A stretch of DNA of 64,000 nt from assembly GCA_037576195.1 (NCBI GenBank), contig CM075102.1, positions 41,412,745 through 41,476,744 on the forward strand, written 5' to 3'. Below the pieces are notes generated by a model, which had not been told where the DNA came from, did not search any database, and saw only the letters and a list, made by a program, of their open reading frames with translations. Source of the DNA: Phytoseiulus persimilis. Taxonomy: Eukaryota > Arthropoda > Arachnida > Mesostigmata > Phytoseiidae. Below are positions 20,641 through 50,900 of the stretch, in pieces. Made by a program: the position numbers and the translations under genes. The number at the start of each line of letters is the position of its first letter. The stretch's first letter is position 1.

Positions 20641-23600
20641 ATTCAAGAGAAAGGCGCTCGATTCCAGCGTTTCTGAGGATCGTTAAAAAATCGACAGGCG
20701 GCAAAATCGATTCCCGCACCGGGAGCTACCTGAGGGTGGCACGCCCCTTGCCTCAGGGGAGAAGCACATGGGAGGTAACACAAACTCGAAGCTCGGGAAA
20801 GAAGCCCCCCGGTGGAGCGTTCTTCTGATGCTTCAGAGGAGACCGATTGGACGCGAAGCACACACATGTTGATATCAGCTCCAATGTTTTCAAGAAGTCT
20901 GGGGGTAATCTTGACGTTCACAATTCAGTCATGCGCTAGAGCCCTATCAAGAGTCCCCTCATACAGCTTCTTCAACCTTTCTATACCTGTCGTGACGGGA
21001 GTTACCAACCCACCGCGACGGATGAGGTGGGGCTCGGTGTTTGGTGAATTCCTGGCTGAAAAATACTGTAGACTCCACAATGGAGAGGCTCTAGAAGCGA
21101 ATTGGTGTCTCGGACGATAGGAGGATCGGTAAAACAGAATTTCCCGGTTCGTGAGACCACAGAATCACTTGTTTTTGTAGTTGGAGGAGGAACAGGCTCA
21201 TCGCTGCGGAAGTCTCGGTTCGAGACAAGATCTACGTCGCATTCTCAGCAGGCATTCCTCTACGGAACCGCATGAAGGAAGTCTGGTGCTGTTGGAAGAG
21301 CAGTTTATTCGCTGGCCGTCATCACGGCTGAAGACGTTGAGCACGGCTCTGCGATGCTTACACTCCGCGCAGGACCTCTGAAGCCTGCATGAGCTTCGAC
21401 TTGATCTTCGCGGTGAAACCCGAAATCGAAAGTTTGATTCTGTTGTGCAGAGCTTCTGAGAGGGAAAAACATCGAGTTCTCCATGCCGCATACGATTGAT
21501 GTAGGATCTGAATTTTGGGGAGCTGACCGTTGTAGGTTTATCCATTTGATTTGGTAGAAGCTCCGGAAAACTCTTCCAGCCAAAAAATTCCTTGGATTAT
21601 CTCGGAATCTCGAAACCGATGTTTTCTTGCATTTTGCAGTCGCTAGAGCACTTCCATCGGAATCAACCCTGAACAAAGATGAAATCAGGGATCGGACTCT
21701 CGGGAGATGCGAGCTCAATATCCCTCGCGATCGACGATGATTATCTCTGAAGCCCCCGCGGATCGGACTCGATATTCTGGAAGAAAAACGACATTGCGCG
21801 GGGCGAGCTCACGGACTGCAGACAACGGGTTTTGGTGCCCTATCATCAACGGAATTCGCGAGGTCGCATGCCACCTTCGATAAAGTGAGGAATATGCCCG
21901 ACTGCTTCTGGAACTGGAATGAACTCTCGGGTATCCGCGCGGTTCTCGTTGCACCCAAGTCAAGTGTGAGACGTACTATCGTTGCCAGGAAGGCCAAGGG
22001 AGCCATGGCTTTTTCCGAAACTCCTATCTGACCCATCGGTCCCGACCGAATTGATCATCATCTTTTCGTGTTTTTGTTACATCGTATGTAGGACCTCACT
22101 CAGGTGAGCCATCTCAGCAAGGGCACATGTGGACTCCAGCAGACGTACGTTTTTGGCAAGGCCTGCTAGCGAAGTAGCGGACCGCTGGAGGGGCTTTTCT
22201 CCACAGCTGATGAGACTTCAGATGCCTCCCGGCTTTGTCTTCTGATTGAAGTCAATCCCGATGCGCATTCTTCGGAGCTTTATACTTCCACGCAGTTCAC
22301 AGCCGGCAATGGTGAGCACACGGTGAGCTCGTCGCTGGAAGCGTCTCACCGAGTCGGTAGATTTGGTGGGGTTAGGTGAGGCCTCGGGCGAGCCAGCAGA
22401 CCGACAGCTAGCTCTCTCAGAATTGTGCGAGAGGATTCGGTGAGATTAGTTTTCTTCTTGCTTGTCGGAGGCGGGAGGGGGAAAAACTTCTGGCGGATTC
22501 AACGAGATCGAACAGATGTTCTTTGCCCGGTTATGGGAAATGGGCGGAGGTTCCTGTTGCGCCTGTGGCCCGGTTGAGGCCGTGATCCGGTCATCATGAA
22601 GCTCCTGTTCCCAGATCTAAAATGCGAGTTCGGATACATATCTTGGAGGTTTTGAATGCATGAAGCCTTGACCTCCATCGCAGCATGGAGTGTGTGTGAT
22701 TCGTATCAAAATCTGTCGATCGAGGGAACGGATTTATTGATGCCTATTACTTCAAAAATGTGACAAGAGCTCTCTTATGGACTGGAATGAGGGGGTCATC
22801 TAGGGGCGAGGTCGCGAAAACTCACTCAGCCAAGATGGACGATGCCAACTAGCCGTTGATGTACATGCATCGAGGAAAATGCACCGTTCACAGGAGCGAC
22901 TTGGTATGGCGCGTGATAAATACGGCAACCCCCTTGGAATCGTTGGATGGACAGGGAGAGGGACATTAGCCTCGAACATGCCACTCCAATTTTTTAACCT
23001 CGAACCCCCCGTGATTGGATGACTTCTCTAGAAGGAGGGGATTCTTCCAACCGAAGCAAAGATGAGAGTAGCGGGTGTAGCGACGGAGAGGGAAGCCACT
23101 CAGCAGGAAACTCCTATAGGAACGCAGCGGCCCTGGACACACCTGATTCACGCTCCAAGCGATCGCTGATGAGCCCCGGAAACGGCCGCCGGAATTCCTT
23201 CCCCATCGATCACCATCGACCCGGGCGCGGAAAAGGTGCTTGCACATGATCTGCTTGAGTGATTACTTCGTTGCTGAGTGCCCGCCTTAGACCAGGAAAA
23301 CCGCTTTTTAAATCCGTACGTCACTAGCTCATTGCATCAAAATACGCAGACAATAGCTCTGACAAAAGATGGAATGTCGCGCATGGAGTAGATTTCGATC
23401 GAGGAGCACGACGTTGATGCTCGTGATATCGATTCCACAATTCAACACCTGTTTTCGCGATTCGTGGGCCTGGATCGAGTCGAGAAGCCGAATTCGTGCT
23501 CGGCACTCACGTTAATCGAGTGAGCAGGGTCATGAAAGCTCCCACTTTTTTCAGTTTTCGTTCTCGGATAAAAGCCCCCAGCTGCTACTCTCATCGACGG

Positions 23601-26600
23601 GTCCGCAGGACAATGTTGCTTACTTTTCGGATTCTCGTTACTGGTCGCTGCCGGTGACTTTTTCGTTTGAGGATCACTCTCTAGTATTATCGCAGGGAGA
23701 GCTCATCCTTCATCACATGATTCTCTAAAGAGTCCTCGGAAGTCTCCATGTGATTTCCGAGCCTCCTTGAGTTCTGTGCGTCCCGTGAAGTGAACTACTT
23801 CACGTCTTCACGACAGCTGGATGCTTGAAGAGACCAGAATCGGTGGAGATGCATAATGAGCAGCAGAGGGCATGCTGACAATGAATTCCGGAAGGAGAGC
23901 TAATCATGTTATCGTTGAAACGAAGTGGCGGCAAGCCCGATATCTTGCTCGGTGCGAATTGAAAGCGTGGAGCGCGAGGTGTCCTCCTGAGCAAACCTTG
24001 TACGGACAAGACTCCTACTCGATGAACGGAATGGGTAGAACCATTGAAGACGTAGGGGACAGGATAATCCCTGAGAATCGCATCCATTCCTGGGTCCCTA
24101 CGTCTCAGGTCATCCACCCACTCCCACGAGGGAAGGAACGATTCTCGCTCGACGAGTCTCCCAACGTAACTGGGAAGCGTAGTTCCGCGAGCCTCCATGT
24201 CCATTTTTCCCTGGGGACGTCAAGAATTCAGTACGGCCAGATCCAAGGAAAACTCTTCTGGTTCCCGAGACTGCGATCTCCAACGGAGTCTTGAGCAACC
24301 TGCACTTCCATAATCTGAGTTCTCACACCACTTTTCCGAGGAGGGAGTATTTTCCTCGGGATATTTGAAGTCAAGCCTCGCTGGGACGAGCGCATCGGAG
24401 GCATCGTCAGGTTTCTAGAATCGCGCTCGAAGCTGCCGTTACCAGAACACTAGCTTTGGGCTTCAAGTCAATCGACGTTTTCTCTGTTGGAGAGTGTTCA
24501 GATGATGCAAACAGCCTTTTCATCCGGTTCTGGCTCTTTCAGCGTTAGTTCCTGTTTTCCCATATGGGAGAAATCGCTAAATCAGAAAAGTCAGACAGTG
24601 AACTCTCTAGAACCAATGGTGTAGCCCCGGGAGCCGGATCGGAGAAAGTCATCTCAAGAAGGAACCATGATCGTTTCGCAGCCCGCACGATTCTGACTCC
24701 AATTCGAAAGGAGGCGCTCCTCCTCGCGAAATAGATCGCGGTCACAGAGAAACTCCTCCCGTTCATGGTTGTGGAGCCTCGATCATCATTCGTTGTATAC
24801 GGTCGGGGTCAGCATGCACAGCAGCTCAAGCCTGCGATTCCGACGCTGAGAGGTTTATTTTGGAATTCGGAGTAGACACTTTGAAAACAGAAATAACTCG
24901 GGAAGCTCTTAGGCATAATAGGATCCGGAACACAGTTGAAACAAGAGAATGGTGTCCCCCCGAAAAGGGAAGACGATCCTTCCGAGTTATTGTTCAGCTC
25001 CACTCAGGTGAACCAATATACTTGAATCCAGCAGAAAGTACCAAAACAGCGTGTTTTAGGGAATTCTGTCGTGAAGAAATCCTTCGTTATTCTCGTTGAG
25101 AGCATGCTCTTCATTCGAGCTCAAATTATGCCTTGAATTCGATCCGTTGTCGTGTTTCGGGCACGAGCTCCATACGCTGGGATTTTATGACGTCACGAAG
25201 CGCTCAGCGCAAACACGTTCAGTGGGTGGTCGATTTCGCCCGAGTAAGCATTTCAGCAAAATGAACTTTCTATGGGTCCGCGAGGCCGGCGAGAAAGGTT
25301 GAGCTTCTCCGTCAGAGGAGTTCTTGTTGTTTAACTGTGATTGCAGACCTTGTTGCCTTCAGACCGGGAAAGTTGATTCCCGATTACCTGCTGACAGGAA
25401 ACTTTCCAACCGTCTCAGCGCGAACTGGCCAGACTAGGCTCTCGGTTAGTTCCATTAGAGGGCGGGAAACCGACGCTAGTGACGGGTTACACAATGCGGT
25501 TTGTAGTTCCAGCAGGCGACAGCACGTGTTCGACGCACATAGCGGAGCCTCTGAGTCAATAGCCGGTCAGACTCCATTTCTGTGCTATCTCGAGCAAAGC
25601 GATGATTCGTACGTCCCACGGACATTCCCCGCAGACAGCTCGGTGCTCCGAGAGCTTTTGTTCGTCCCGCGGAGAACCCAGCTTCGACGAGATTCTCCGC
25701 TGTTCTCATCGCCACGAAGGACGAGGGGAACGATTCAACACTCTCCTCGCAGCGCAAGCCTTCCACTCGGAAACGCAGCGCGACAGAATCATGACCTCAT
25801 ACAGGTATCATTGCTGTCCATGAGGGTCATATTGGATGGCGGCTGGTGGGGAGATCGATGAGGAACGACTGATAGATTCTTCAGCTTCATGGATGTCGCG
25901 CTCTGCCGTAAATACCGTTATCTCTCTCCACACCCAGAAGGAGAGGTCTAACCGAACGACCTCCGATCAAAACACCCCGAGACGTTTGTGCCCAGGAGAG
26001 CCTTTGCTTGCACGTCAGAGCTCAACTCCTCGACCTACTTTGCAACACCTCGCTGGTGCTATCTTCTGCTGAATGCTAATTATTCACGCACGTTTCCCGT
26101 TGCCCAGGTGTCTAAATGTGTGATTTTTAGTCGGTCGCGTGCTCAACAATCCCGAAGCAACACCGGGATCTCCTATCGTCTGCTGGTCCTCTGATGACGC
26201 CACAGCCTCGTAGGTGGGGAAAGGACGATTTGACTTTGGAAAGGTGCCTCGGTTCAGGGCTCAGGAGAACGATCCAATACCACGCGAGCAAGGAAACCCC
26301 GACTGAGGCGCCTCGCAGCAATTTTCACGTTGACCGGAGATCCGAATGAAACAGTCTCGTGGAAAGTGAAACATGATCGATCCAAGCGTTAAGCTCAAGA
26401 CCTGCATTCGGATCAAATCTGAAGCTATTTATGGGTCGGGATGTCGCCCATTCAGGCAATAGGTTAGGCCGACAAGCGGCTTATTCGGGCGATCGACGTT
26501 CGTCTCAATGACTGTGGATTACGCAACGGGAATACCGATCGTTGGCAAAATCTCCACAACGTTTTTTTTTCCATGAGCGGTCACAACTTGGCTTCAAATG

Positions 26601-27840
26601 AGGATCCCCAATAGCTCGCGTCGATTCGAGATCTATATCGGCTGCGAACATGGGATTCTGTTTCACTAAACGAGGGTCTGTTCGAAGAGAACCCATATCT
26701 GGAGAGAAACTTCATTATGAGAGTCGGTGTTCCGATGTGGCGCTCTTCTTGGAGAAATTCTAATGAGTGTGAGAACATCAGCGAGCCGCACTGACGTAAT
26801 TCGAATCATTCGACGTATGGATAACCTATGAATAGCTCTCCTATTCGGGCATTGATTGATCGAATTACGTCGAGGCGGATTTCTCGGATCCGGAAACATT
26901 TCGAGCATCACGCGTCATAGACTACAATGAAGAATCGATTGTTTCATTTTGAGCGCTTCGATGAATGATTCAAGAGGATGATTCGTCTGTCTGCACCCGA
27001 ACTATGTAGATTTTATCCGATGGTTTCCCCATGTTTGATTCCTGGTCTACCGGCGTCGCCACGGGGGTCTCAAAGGATACCCGCCGCAACAGCTGACCTT
27101 AGAAAGCGAGCCTCACTGGTTGGGAAATAGCCTGCGGCTCGATGACGACGATTCAATTCCGCTCGGAACGCTGGCATTTCGATAGAGATTCCGATTACTA
27201 TCTTGATTAGACAGCAAACTTTTCAGAGTACCTCGGCGAAGTCGCTCAGCATTGCGGGGTGATCAGGTGCAAGATTGCGCCGAGTGTTCCAAAACTCGTC
27301 GCGAGTTCTTGCCGCCGTGGAGCCTTCCATCATGTCCGCGGTTTCTAGGTGTCTGGCTTTGGCTCGTGAAACCAAGACGACGAAATCGTGTGATCGCTTC
27401 CCGTCCTCTGGGCATGATCGTTCTCGATTGGGTCCACGGCCAGCCAGGTCGCCCATGGTTGCGCCGTGCGCTGAAGTAAGGAACACCTCATTGCACAGGA
27501 CCAGGATGCGGGACCGAGATCGACCAGCAGTCTTTCCCGACTGAGCGATCCTAGAGCGAATTTCGTGCGGGTTCGGCGACCCCAAGGACAGCGGCAGCGA
27601 CTTATTGTGTGCCGTTACCATCCGTGCCTCGTCGTCGAGGGCCGCGGCGACGATGGAAGTGGTCCGCGGCGACAGCTCGAATTGTCCGTCTCTGCGACGA
27701 TGAGTGCCACCGCGACAGTCGACGAACGAACGGCGGGCGCTCTTCCGAGGGAGGCAAGGAATCAAACTCGAAGCCGTTGTCATCGTCGTCGTCGTCATCA
27801 TCATCATCAATGGTCTGTCTACGGTGATCTCTGCCTGGGC
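20641..27840. other. Gene-poor stretch upstream of SIK
   Basis: No exon of a known protein was recognised in this 7.2 kb. Open frames are short and overlap on both strands. The longest (195 codons, minus, 27223-27810) starts in a trinucleotide repeat and has no recognisable domain. The right end probably contains the SIK promoter region. Confidence 0.4.
27781..27815 (+). repeat. Trinucleotide repeat (GTC/ATC)n
   Basis: A run of GTC then ATC triplets forms a short microsatellite. On the minus strand it reads as poly-Asp or poly-Met/Thr depending on frame, which explains the odd low-complexity starts of antisense open frames here. Confidence 0.7.
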
Positions 27841-27844
27841 TCTC

Positions 27845-27850
27845 TATAAG
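27845..27850 (+). promoter_or_regulatory. Putative TATA box for SIK
   Basis: TATAAG in the context CTCTATAAGTGCTG lies about 390 bp before a strong donor (GTAAGT at 28240) that could close a non-coding first exon of SIK. No start site can be fixed from sequence alone. Confidence 0.3.
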
Positions 27851-27874
27851 TGCTGAGCTCTCCTCGCTTGTGAG

Positions 27875-28239
27875 TGAGTGTCTGCCCGTGCGTGCGACCG
27901 TCCGTCCGTTCGTCGGTCGGTCGGTCGCTCCGGCCATAAGTCTGTGAGTCTGTTTGTCTATCTATACGAGTGTGTTGTCTAGCTGCGGGTTGCTGCTGCT
28001 ACTCGCAGCGGTGGTTGGTGATGGTAGCGCTGGTTGCGACGACGATCGGAGCACCCTCTCTAGAAATCTCTATGGCAACCCTGACGTCATTGCTTCATTG
28101 CCTTCTACTTGTGTACATTCGACGACTATCATCATGTGAAATGTTTTCTCGGCCCCGTGTCTTGTATACCGAGTTCGAGTGAGCAGAACGCGGCCCAAAA
28201 AGAGCATCGGGCGTCCTCGTCTCCGTGACGGAGCTCACG
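27875..28239 (+). other. Putative non-coding first exon of SIK
   Basis: The right edge is set by the good donor CACG|GTAAGT at 28239/28240. The left edge is only a guess about 25-30 nt after the TATA-like box. It could splice to the acceptor TTTCAG at 30054-30059, which opens the exon holding the SIK ATG. The intervening 1.8 kb would be intron 1, in which I see no other gene. Confidence 0.3.
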
Positions 28240-30072
28240 GTAAGTCAAAGTGGTAAACAGCGACAAACTCCACAACAACAACAGCACCACCAGCAGCAGC
28301 ACGAACTGTAGAAACATCCAACTCTGTTCTAGCTGCTGCTCCCGCTGCAACTGCCTTGGAACGGCCGCGGCGGCCAGAGATAGCGAATGAGCACCGCGAT
28401 ACTACTCCACAGCTGGCCCCAAGTGCTCCACCAGAGCTCCATCACCAACCGGTCCCTGTCTGCCGAATGAAAACGGGACTTTTTCTGATTCCTCTCTCTG
28501 CGCTCAGAAACTCCAGTTTCCGTGCCGCTAGCGAACTCTGGAAGCTTTCCTACGGCGCTCTTCTCCAACTCCGAGCAGTGGCTCTTCGCTCGAACGGTTT
28601 TTCCTGTCAGCCGCCGCTTGCTCCATTCGACGACTCTTCAAGACATCCTAACGGAGCTCCCTCCGTGCCTAGCAGCACCCATGCGCGTTTAGGAGTCGGT
28701 CAGCTGGCAGTCTGACGGTTCGGAGCGCGGAATCAAAAGTCGAGTTCGAACACCACGAATAGGGTCGAGAGTGGCCGACGGAACTCATGCAAGTGCGCGA
28801 TAACGCGATGTGAACTCCGTGTGTGGTGTGAAAATCGAGATTCCAGGCGTGGAGAGTTCCAAGGCTCTCGGAAACTTCACCCTGAATACGTCCGTATCGT
28901 CCATGAAAAATTCATGATCCCGTCGCAAACGCTGTGGGTGGATCGACCCCCACGTGAGTTGTTCGATTCGAGTTTGTTCTCATGAGATCTCCGCGACAAT
29001 CATACTGCGGTGAATCCATGAAAGATTCGATCGTGTCCCTTGGAAGGGACATGTGCCCGTAGTGCAGTGTTTCAGTTCGTGCTCAAAAAAAAGGGCACAT
29101 CCGTTTATGTGCTCGTTCCCTGTCCATGGATTCGTCAGTACTGTTCACGGTTCCTGGGCGGTCCAGCCAAATGTGGGGGAGGCGACTCGGATACGTCTGG
29201 AAGACGCTGGAGTCAGCCTTGAGCTCAGATAGCGCACACCTGCCATGCCAGCATAGTTTGCTCAATCCGGATTTCACTGACGAAGGCTCGGCCGTTAGTG
29301 TTTCGAGTGAGACAAGCGCATGAGGTCTTCCACTTCTGCATTCTGACGCCGATTCAGCACCAGTTGACATCGCGCCGCAATTGGTACGCCCCTATTGGTG
29401 GCTGCTGTGAGACTGAGCGTTGGGACAGATTCTCGGTGGACATCGCCGACAACGAATTCCCTGCGATTAGATCCTCTTATTAGGAGAGAGATTCGGCGGT
29501 TCGTGAACACAGACGCCCCTCCTGATGCCCATTGACTTCATGAATTTAGATTGGCAACATTAATTACTTGATTGGCTTTGTATTACGACGTGGAGCGGAC
29601 GGAACGTCCTTGACTTAGATCTTGAAGCGAAACCATACAATACATGCGAAGCAGGAGTGAATTGGGGGCGGGGGGCTGAGACGCACAGAAACTTCATAAC
29701 AATCCCCACACAACAAAAAACAGCGGTGATGATCGCTCCAGGCAGGGTTTGCATAAAGGTTGCGTTTCGGTTTGCACATTGTAATGTCCAAGGGACAAAT
29801 TTATTCAACACTCTTCCACAACTCGAATGACGTCGACACGGCCCTCGAGTTACGGCGTGTAACCTCTCTGAGAGCGAGCGCACTCGGCGCTGAAGTCTGC
29901 TCGTCCAGAGAAGTCTCCCTAGATAGCTGTCTCCTGACAGGATGGAGTCCACTCCTGACGTCCACTCAGGGTATTCTGTGTCGAAGGATCTCTCGGGTTC
30001 TCTCAGGTCCACATTTAAACACAAGTCGGAGGCTAACGACGTGGTGTATTGCATTTCAGGTGTGTTCTGTGA

Positions 30073-47483
<17,411 letters not shown>

Positions 47484-47917
47484 CAGTGAGGTGTTCCTAG
47501 GCACCGAAATCATCCATTCCTTCAACGAGAAACCGACGTAGATCTACGGGGTGCGCAAGGAAACAATCAGTCGATCCAGGGGCAAGTCACAGAAGCTGTC
47601 GGATCGATCAACTCTCGTGACCGAGGGCTGAACAAGCATTCAAGAGGACTTCGGTCAAATGTCGACTCCACTCACACAAATAGCAATTTTCAATCACGAG
47701 CACCCGTCTGAATCGAAAATCGGCTCCCTGTCGAAAGGGCAGAGGGAGGCGAGCGTACCCAGCTTAAGCCTTTCCGTTGCTCGAGGAGGTGTTGGGAGGG
47801 GAATGGTGAGAGCGGGGAAAGGAAGAGGGGACTTCGAGCTAGAACCCCACTCGGGCGAGTCCAAAGAAGTGCAAATCCAGTCACGATCTCTCCGGCAAAG
47901 TCTGAGCACCGGAGACG

Positions 47918-47923
47918 AATAAA
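47918..47923 (+). promoter_or_regulatory. Polyadenylation signal of SIK
   Basis: AATAAA lies 435 nt after the SIK stop codon (47481-47483). It is a plausible end for the transcript. Confidence 0.55.
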
Positions 47924-50900
47924 ACGAGAGCAACGAATCCCGGGCCGAGCGGAGCGAGACGATATTAGCCAACGATTTCTCGGTCCCGACGTGCGAAGGC
48001 ATAAATGGATTCGTTGTTCTGAGCTCGCAGCGTACCGTGGTGATGTTGTTTCTCTCTGTGATTCGGTGGATAGCTGACATGCGGGCAAACTCCGGCGACG
48101 ACCAACTGGCATTACGATATTGTTACTGATTGTTATAGGGAAGCGTGGTGGCGACGGGGATGATATCATATGAACATTCATTGATAACAGCAGCAGTGGT
48201 GATGAAAATGGTAATTATGATTATTGAAGTCACGCTGGAACGTAGAGTGACAGAGCTGTCGATGATCACATGATACATAAGGTTGCTGCATGGAGCACAT
48301 TGTGCTTATTTTGATTAATCGATGTCGTGGATAATAAGCTTACGGGAACGCGATTGTACCGTTGTTAGCCATGTTGGCGATGGTTGATGTTAGTGACACA
48401 AACGATTGTTTTTGAGAGCCTTCCTGGGAGAATGTTGTTCGAATGTTCAGTCGCGGCTTTTGGACTGCTCGTAGGCGGCTACATGCAGATGTACGACAGA
48501 CGTAGAATGCGTGAATCGAGGTCGGGAGCGAGCCTGGAGGGGTACTTACCAATATATAGTGTCTCCGCAGTGTCCGCGTTTTCCGTAGCGGCATCGCTCA
48601 TCGTTTCGGAATGTTTCCGATAAGTCAATGGTCGGAGAAGGACTCTCATATAAGGCTCAAATTGCCTCCTCAAATACTGTCCTGCGGAGAGTGATTCCTG
48701 TGGGAGTCTCGTGTGCGTTATGAGAAACAGCGACCTTGGGTAGCCTGCTCAAAAATCCGAAAACCAGAGACACGCGCGTGAACACATCTTAAAAAATCAA
48801 CCCATGTTCAAAGATTGCTTGGAAGTTCCTCTCTCACCAAGCGAGAGATTCAAGAGACGAGAGAACGGGATTCACAGCTTTCCTCGCCTCCACGGAGATC
48901 GCGATTCGAGCTACTTCTTAACTAACGCACGTTGGAGCGTATCCAGAATGTAACAGAGGAGATATGAATGTTGATATTGACCTACGTTAGCTCAAGTCTG
49001 CAGCTCACCACACCTTCATTCATTCCCGAAAACTTCTGAAAACTGGCAGATCCATCTGCCTCGAGCTCTAGAAATCGTGCACTGGCTCCGAGGGGAGCTG
49101 AATCAGTTGAACCTTGGCCAGCCAGAGAAGCTGAATCAGAATCTTCATGAATGAAGCGATCGACCGCGCCCCGAGCGGGATGCAACCGGATCGTGCGAGA
49201 AAGAGCTTATCAACTTCGCGAATTCGTTGGAAGGAGCCCGGCGCCAGTAGCGCTAGAGTTCCGAAAATCTGATTGGGATGAACATGAATGGATTAGATAG
49301 TCACTTCTCCAGTTTACCTACCTATTCTACAGCGTAAACACTGAGTGAGTATGGCGTTGATAACAAAGAGGGAAAGAAATAATTGAATCGGATTCTACTG
49401 TAATACGTCCGCGACACTCTGACTTGCTCGGGAGTTCGAGCATCAGGAATAGTGTAAATAAAATGTGTATACGATGATCCGTGGGTTGTTCTGAATCATG
49501 TTTGAGCTGGGTGGTGAGAACGTATCTACTGAACAATTGTCGAGTTCAAGCAGGCACGATTGTCCAGTTGACTGGGGTGCCGGGCGCCACTAATCTCAGA
49601 TCCCGAAGTTTGACTCGATGCGGGAGCAAGATGCCGAAAATATCCGACCGAGAAGTTTCAGCTCGGTCGTTGTGCGACAACACCCAAAGCAGCGAGAGGA
49701 GTCGACTGTGCTGTTTACTATTTCTGGAGACCGGCGTTCGTCGTCAACTTACGTCCCTCGGCTTTATGATCCCCGTGACGCAAGAGCAGAATATTTGCGT
49801 CATGGCGCTCATTTGATGCTCTCGGCATGCGGAAGCTAAACACATTGCGGAGAGCCTCTGCCGAACATCCGCGAGGTCAGCGGACATCCTTCGCGTTCGG
49901 ATCCTTCGAGGCCTTCAAATACGCGGCTCTGACCCCGTGGAGAACGATGTGCAATCGGTTAAACGAGGATCCGTCCGTTGAGAGTCTACGTCTTTTCCAG
50001 GTGGGAGCCAGAAGTCGGCTACCGTCTCGCCCACGCAGCCGTTTCCTGCGCCGTCCGGAAGTGCGCTCAATAACTAGCTCCAGAGAGCAGTGAACAGAAC
50101 GTCGGGGAGGGACAACAGGAAGGCATCGCGCGGGAGGCAAGCGATCGGGAAAGATTCTGGAACTGGGGGAGAGGCTTCGCCGCCCTCAAACGCCAGGTCG
50201 GCTCTGCTCTCCTATTTGCCCGCCTGCCTGGACAGCGCAACCTTGGACTCCTGGGGGCTTGAGCTAAAAATAGATTATTTTTGTTTTTCGGTTGAACCTC
50301 TCGCTCCGGACGCCCTCCTCCTCAAAGTCGCCGTCGTCGTCCTCCTCCGATGTTTGTATGGACCTCGCGCACCGGTCGCCCGAAGGATGGAAGCGTGGTG
50401 GCGCAAACGTTTCGCCGGCAACCCCGCGACGTCACGCCGTCTTTGGAAATACGGTTCGCCCTTTGTTCCCGGTGAGCTGATTGGCGCCTCCTCCGACGCG
50501 TAGATTCTCTCGGCGGCTGGAGAGTCAGCTTGTTGTTCACTCCCCGGCAGAATGAGCAGCACAGCAACATCTTCTCCCGACGCATCGAGAACTCACCGAC
50601 AGCAACGGAGAACCAACCGGCGGGTGACTGGAAACACAGAGAGATAGGTAGACTGGGAGTCTGCAAGATTGGCTGCCGAGGAGGCTTGCCAAATGACCTG
50701 CATGAGAACCTGTCATTCACTCGGTCCGCCGTTCTGGAACGGTTGAACAACAACGTCACCGGCAGCGTTGGCAGGGTGTAGCACCGTCAGAGAAGGCTAC
50801 GAGCAGAAGTTTTGAATGAATGACCGGGACCAGGGCGGCTTCCTTGTCGCGACGTGGAAAGTCTCCCGATGACTTCGGGGGAAGAGGCCTCGAATGTTCA

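Noticed and set aside
27223-27810. A 195-codon open frame on the minus strand upstream of SIK
   Set aside because: It starts inside a trinucleotide repeat (poly-Met/Thr), shows no domain and overlaps open frames on the other strand in GC-rich sequence. It looks like a chance frame.
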